From a bacterium (GTDB lineage Bacteria > Planctomycetota > UBA1135 > GCA-002686595): a DNA stretch of 34,002 bases. Each line of letters starts with the position of its first letter. The first letter of the stretch is position 1. The notes under the pieces are model-generated. The model saw only the letters and a program-made list of their open reading frames with translations, was not told the origin of the DNA and searched no databases. Positions 30,092-34,002 of the stretch are shown here, one piece after another. A program made the translations under genes and the position numbers. The stretch covers positions 1-34,002 of the forward strand of contig JAUHXY010000012.1 in the NCBI GenBank assembly GCA_030426785.1, written 5' to 3'.

Positions 30092-30811
30092 ATGGCTGTA
30101 CCTTCGGATGTTGCGCGCTTGGACGGGGAGTCCAAGGCCCTGTTGCTCAAGATTCTCGAACGCTATGCGTATCGCCAACGCATGGTCGTGAACGTGATGG
30201 GGCATGGCTTGAAGTTTTTGCCCAACTTGGACGACAAGCGCGGTTTCCTCGAAGAGCTCGACCACGCGTTCCACGTGTTGGCCGAGATCGAACGTCTGTA
30301 CGGGGCGTTCGGCGGTGCAGAATTGATGATGGCTATCCGGCCGCGCATGGAGCGCATTCCGTACCCCGAGTCTCGCCAAGAGTTGGCGATTGGGCTCGCC
30401 TTGGTGCGCCGTGCGGCCCGCATTTCCGCCCGTAGTTTCGACGGCTGCGTTTCGAAGGAGTTCGAAGCCCTGGCGAAAACGGTGCTCAACGCTCCCGACA
30501 ACTCCGAAGAAGAGGAAAACCGCTTCATCGAGTTCGCTCAGGACGAGTCCAACCGCCCGCAGGCCCAGAAATATTGGGATCGCTGGCTCGTGCTCGGTCT
30601 GTTGTCGCTGGGCCGCCCAGGTGCGGCCGGGGACGCCAAAGCCATGTCCACCGGCGTGCGCACGGTCTCCACCGACGAGGTGGTGCGCAACTTCCTGGAG
30701 GAGTGCGATCGCCTGCGCGGCGCCTGCGGCTTGGAGCGCACCGACCTGACCGTGTCGGGGGTGCAGTTGCCCGAAGATTTGCGCGGGCGCTACCACACGC
30801 ACGGTCTGTAG
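30092..30811 (+). CDS. hypothetical protein; possible PaaA/PaaC-like (phenylacetyl-CoA epoxidase family) ferritin-fold protein
   Basis: FLEELDHAFHVLAEIERLYG resembles the PaaA segment [20 protein letters not shown], and a W-rich C-terminal KYWDRWLVLGLLSLGRP can be aligned to RFWWPALMMFGP. Alignment made from memory by eye. Confidence 0.4.
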   Translation: MAVPSDVARLDGESKALLLKILERYAYRQRMVVNVMGHGLKFLPNLDDKRGFLEELDHAFHVLAEIERLYGAFGGAELMMAIRPRMERIPYPESRQELAIGLALVRRAARISARSFDGCVSKEFEALAKTVLNAPDNSEEEENRFIEFAQDESNRPQAQKYWDRWLVLGLLSLGRPGAAGDAKAMSTGVRTVSTDEVVRNFLEECDRLRGACGLERTDLTVSGVQLPEDLRGRYHTHGL

Positions 30812-30963
30812 GGGGCTCGGGTAGCGGAGCCCGCCACGGCTGACCCTCCAGCCCTCCTAGCAGGGCCGCCGATGCGGTCCAGCGCAGCGGCTCCGCGGCA
30901 GACATCCGCGGTTGGGCTTGGCACAATACGGGGCCGCTTCGGCATCGATCCGGACACCCCGCT

Positions 30964-32166
30964 ATGAGCCAACCCCACGACCCCCATCGCTGGCGGTCCC
31001 AGTTTCCGATCCTGGAGACCAGTACCTACCTCGTCAATCACAGCCTGGGGGCGATGCCCCAAGGCGTTTACGACCGCCTGCAGGCCTATGCCGATCAATG
31101 GGCCACGCGCGGCGTGCGGGCTTGGTCGGAAGGCTGGTGGACCTCGGCCGTCGACGTGGGCAACGTGCTCGGGCGGCTGATGAACGCTCCGCACGATTCG
31201 GTGGTCATGCACCAAAACGTATCGGTCATCCAATCGATGATTGCGAACGCGCTCGACTTCTCGGGGGCACGCAACAAGGTGGTCTACACCGACCAAAACT
31301 TCCCCTCGAACATGTACGTCTGGGAAGGCTTTCGCCGCCTGGGCGCACAAATCGAGGTCGTTGCGAGCCAAGGGGAGGGCATCGTGCCCACCGAAGCCTT
31401 GCTAGCGGCCATCGACGAGCAAACCTTGATCGTGCCGATCAGCATGGTGTGCTTCCGCAACTCCTTCTTGCAGGACGTGCAAGCCGTCTGCGACCGCGCT
31501 CGCGAGGTGGGGGCGTTGGTCTTGCTCGATACCTACCAGGCACTCGGCACCGTGCCCATCGACGTGCAAGCTTTGGGCGTCGACATGCTTTGCGGGGGAT
31601 CGGTCAAGTGGCTGTGTGGTGGTCCCGGCGCGGGCTACCTCTACATGCGCCCCGAGTTGATGGATTCCATGCATTCGCGCGTGACCGGATGGGCGGCCCA
31701 TGAGGACCCTTTTGCGTTCGAAGAAGGACCGCAACACTACGCCAAAGGCCCGATGGGCTGGATGCACGGCTCGCCCGGCGTGCCCTGCTACCTCGCCGCC
31801 CAAGAGGGGTACGAATTGGTCCACCAAGTGGGCGTGCAGGCCATTCGCGATTGGTCCATTCGCTTGAATGACCGTCTGGCGGAGAGCTTGCGCGACAAGG
31901 GCTTCCACATCTTCGGACCCCAAAAGGCACAGCAGCGCGGCGGAACGGTGACCGTGGGCCTGACGGAGGACGAGAACGGACCCGCTTTCGTGCGCGCCCT
32001 CGCGGAGCGCAACATTTTGATCGACAACCGCCCGGGCGCGGGACTGCGCATCAGCCCGCACTTCTACACCCTCGAAGAGGAGCTCGACGAACTCGTCGAC
32101 GCGCTCGTGGAAATCCGCTCCAGCGGTTCGTGGAAACCGCTCGTGACCCAATCAGCGGGGTACTAA
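30964..32166 (+). CDS. class V aminotransferase-fold PLP enzyme, kynureninase-like
   Basis: TSTYLVNHSLGAMPQGVYDRL (compare kynureninase YLxGNSLG), LLDTYQALGTVPIDVQALGVDMLCGGSVKWLCGGPGAGYLYMRPEL with the expected PLP lysine in SVKWL. Confidence 0.8.
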   Translation: MSQPHDPHRWRSQFPILETSTYLVNHSLGAMPQGVYDRLQAYADQWATRGVRAWSEGWWTSAVDVGNVLGRLMNAPHDSVVMHQNVSVIQSMIANALDFSGARNKVVYTDQNFPSNMYVWEGFRRLGAQIEVVASQGEGIVPTEALLAAIDEQTLIVPISMVCFRNSFLQDVQAVCDRAREVGALVLLDTYQALGTVPIDVQALGVDMLCGGSVKWLCGGPGAGYLYMRPELMDSMHSRVTGWAAHEDPFAFEEGPQHYAKGPMGWMHGSPGVPCYLAAQEGYELVHQVGVQAIRDWSIRLNDRLAESLRDKGFHIFGPQKAQQRGGTVTVGLTEDENGPAFVRALAERNILIDNRPGAGLRISPHFYTLEEELDELVDALVEIRSSGSWKPLVTQSAGY

Positions 32167-32168
32167 GC

Positions 32169-33032
32169 ATGGGTTGGCCGGGACTGAATTTGTTCGATCT
32201 GCGCCAAGGGGAAACCCTGCTGGAGCGCTACCGCATCGACGCGGCGTTGGCCCACGGGCCGCTCTCGGCCCGTTTTCGGGTGCAGGATCTCGAAACGGAC
32301 GAACCGAAGGCGCTCGAAGTCTTCATGTCCGGCTTGTTCGAAGGCCACGGCCAGGCGGCGTTTTTTGCTGATCGGGTGCGCGCTTTCGGCAAGGTCACGA
32401 GTTCCATCGCACTGCCTACCGAGCGCATTGAGGTGACCGAAGGGGGGGATGTGCTGCGCTTGAGCACTTGGCCCCAAGGCCAAGACCTGCGCACGCGCTT
32501 GGCCGAAAACGGTCCGCTCTCGCGCAGCCAGGCGATCCAGATGGGCGAGGCGCTGCTCGAAGGCGTGAAGGCGTGGCACGACAGCGGTTTCGCGCACGGG
32601 GATATCAAGCCCAGCAACCTGTACCTCGAGGAAGGTGGCGTCAAAGCGGCCGAAGGGGGAGTGACCGCCGCGTTGTGGCGCGCCCAGCACATGGGGGCGC
32701 GCACCTCCTTGATCGGAACCCCGTTCTACGCACCCTTGGAGCAGTTTAGCGGCGAGGTTCCGGGTCCGGGTTCGGATCTGTACGCCATCGGAACGGTGCT
32801 GTACGAAGCTTTGTCGGGTGCCTTGCCTTGGGCGGGCAAGGGTTTCATCGAGGTGTTCCAGTCGAAGATGGCCGACAACCCGCCGCCGATCGAATCCCGC
32901 GCGCCCAACCTGCGCGTGGGTGCCGCGCTAGAAGAGGTGATCCGCCGCAGCATTCGCGCTCGCCGGGACGAGCGTTTCGCCGGGGCGCAGGAGTTCTTGG
33001 AGGCTTTGCGCGCCGCCAGGTCCGCTTCCTGA
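32169..33032 (+). CDS. protein kinase-fold protein, predicted pseudokinase
   Basis: Catalytic-loop-like AHGDIKPSNLYL, activation segment TSLIGTPFYAPLEQFSG, GSDLYAIGTVLYEALSGALPW. The VAIK lysine position reads KALEVF and the DFG position reads EGG. Confidence 0.8.
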   Translation: MGWPGLNLFDLRQGETLLERYRIDAALAHGPLSARFRVQDLETDEPKALEVFMSGLFEGHGQAAFFADRVRAFGKVTSSIALPTERIEVTEGGDVLRLSTWPQGQDLRTRLAENGPLSRSQAIQMGEALLEGVKAWHDSGFAHGDIKPSNLYLEEGGVKAAEGGVTAALWRAQHMGARTSLIGTPFYAPLEQFSGEVPGPGSDLYAIGTVLYEALSGALPWAGKGFIEVFQSKMADNPPPIESRAPNLRVGAALEEVIRRSIRARRDERFAGAQEFLEALRAARSAS

Positions 33033-33119
33033 TCGGGCCGCTGCCCACGCTCTCTCTTCGCCCGAATTCCCTCCCAGCTACGTTGCTCCCCAGCGTTTCC
33101 TAACCGCGTTTCCTATCCC

Positions 33120-34002
33120 ATGACCGCTGCCCTGTTCCCGCTGGACTTGCCCGAGCGCTTCAATCTGTGCGAGTACTTTCTCGACCACAACGTGGCTGCG
33201 GGGCGTGGGGACAAAGTGGCCCTGATCGACGAGCAAGGGACCTGGACCTTCGCACAGCTCGTCGATCGGGTGCAGCGCATGGCGGTGGTGTTGCGCGAGG
33301 CCGGCGTGCGGCCGGAAGACCGGGTTTTGATCGTTTTGCCGGATGCATGGCCTTTTGCGGTGTCGTTCTTTGCCACCTTGCGGGTGGGTGCGGTGTTCGC
33401 CATGGTCAACCCCTTGCTGAAGGCGAAGGATTTCGAAGCCTACCTCGCCTACACCAAAGCTCGCGCCGTGATCACCCATGCACGCGTGTTGCCCGAAATC
33501 GAAGCGGCGGCGCAGGCTTCGCCGCATTGCGACGCGCTGTTCGTGGTCGGGCAACCCGAGCATGCGCGCAGCCTGGAACATGCCTTGGAAGGCGCGGATC
33601 CGGCTTCGCCCTTGGCCGCTGTCGAACCCACCGGTCCGGACGATTTGGCCGGATGGTTGTTCACGTCGGGCTCGACCGGGCGTCCGAAGGGATGTGTGCA
33701 CGTGCACCGCGATTTCGCCTATTCGACGGAGACTTATGCGTTGCAAGTGGCCGGCTACCGCGAAAGCGACGTGTGCGTTTCCGTCCCCAAACTATTCTTC
33801 GGATACGCGACGGGCACCAACCTGATGTTTCCCTTCCGGGTGGGGGCGACGGTGGTGCTCTTCGAGGGGCGTTCTACCGCGGAAGCGCTGCTCGACCAGA
33901 TCGAGCAACACCGGCCGACTTTCATGACGGGGGTGCCCACGCTGCTCAACAACATGCTCGCATCGGAACGCATCGATGGCGCGGACCTGTCGAGCTTGCG
34001 GG
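33120..34002 (+). CDS. benzoate-CoA ligase-like AMP-dependent synthetase (runs off window end)
   Basis: FTSGSTGRPKGCVHVHRDF AMP-binding motif; NLCEYFLDHNVAAGRGDKVALID and PKLFFGYATGTNLMFPFRVGATVVLFEG are typical of the benzoate/2-aminobenzoate-CoA ligase branch. Frame open to the window edge, so it is absent from the ORF track. Confidence 0.85.
   Translation, partial: MTAALFPLDLPERFNLCEYFLDHNVAAGRGDKVALIDEQGTWTFAQLVDRVQRMAVVLREAGVRPEDRVLIVLPDAWPFAVSFFATLRVGAVFAMVNPLLKAKDFEAYLAYTKARAVITHARVLPEIEAAAQASPHCDALFVVGQPEHARSLEHALEGADPASPLAAVEPTGPDDLAGWLFTSGSTGRPKGCVHVHRDFAYSTETYALQVAGYRESDVCVSVPKLFFGYATGTNLMFPFRVGATVVLFEGRSTAEALLDQIEQHRPTFMTGVPTLLNNMLASERIDGADLSSLR

Noticed and set aside
30813-30832. 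gggctc-N8-gagccc hairpin as terminator before the kynureninase-like gene
   Set aside because: Short stem and no U-tract; not enough support for a terminator call.
30918-30936. Sigma-54-like promoter (ttggcacaatacggggc) before the kynureninase-like gene
   Set aside because: The -24-like TGGCAC is present but the -12 GC is not at the required spacing.

Overview
High-GC bacterial chromosomal segment, densely coding, with no CRISPR array, transposase or phage genes seen. Left to right: the 3' end of an acyl-CoA dehydrogenase gene; a sigma-70 family factor with a hairpin-rich leader; a 2-oxoacid dehydrogenase/lipoate block (lipA, E1-alpha, E1-beta, E2 with two lipoyl domains, a second E1-alpha, E3, lipB); two tandem HDOD/receiver/GGDEF regulators; tRNA-Ile(CAU); on the minus strand, a 1034-aa membrane-anchored coiled-coil protein built from twelve 42-residue repeats with an H1-like basic linker and a helix-hairpin-helix tail; a DUF1499-like protein; an HrpB helicase; an outer-membrane-like lipoprotein; a Nudix-MBL fusion; and an SGNH-like protein. 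The last 10 kb is a catabolic cluster: OYE-type flavoprotein, SDR, RidA, enoyl-CoA hydratase, acyl-CoA dehydrogenase, thioredoxin-like [2Fe-2S] protein, possible PaaA/PaaC-like protein, kynureninase-like PLP enzyme, predicted pseudokinase and benzoate-CoA-ligase-like enzyme. Its gene content resembles aerobic 2-aminobenzoyl-CoA (anthranilate/kynurenine) degradation, with several non-canonical members. The strongest candidates for something undescribed are the 42-residue-repeat coiled-coil/H1/HhH protein and this variant aryl-CoA cluster. All family calls come from reading motifs by eye; no database search was run.
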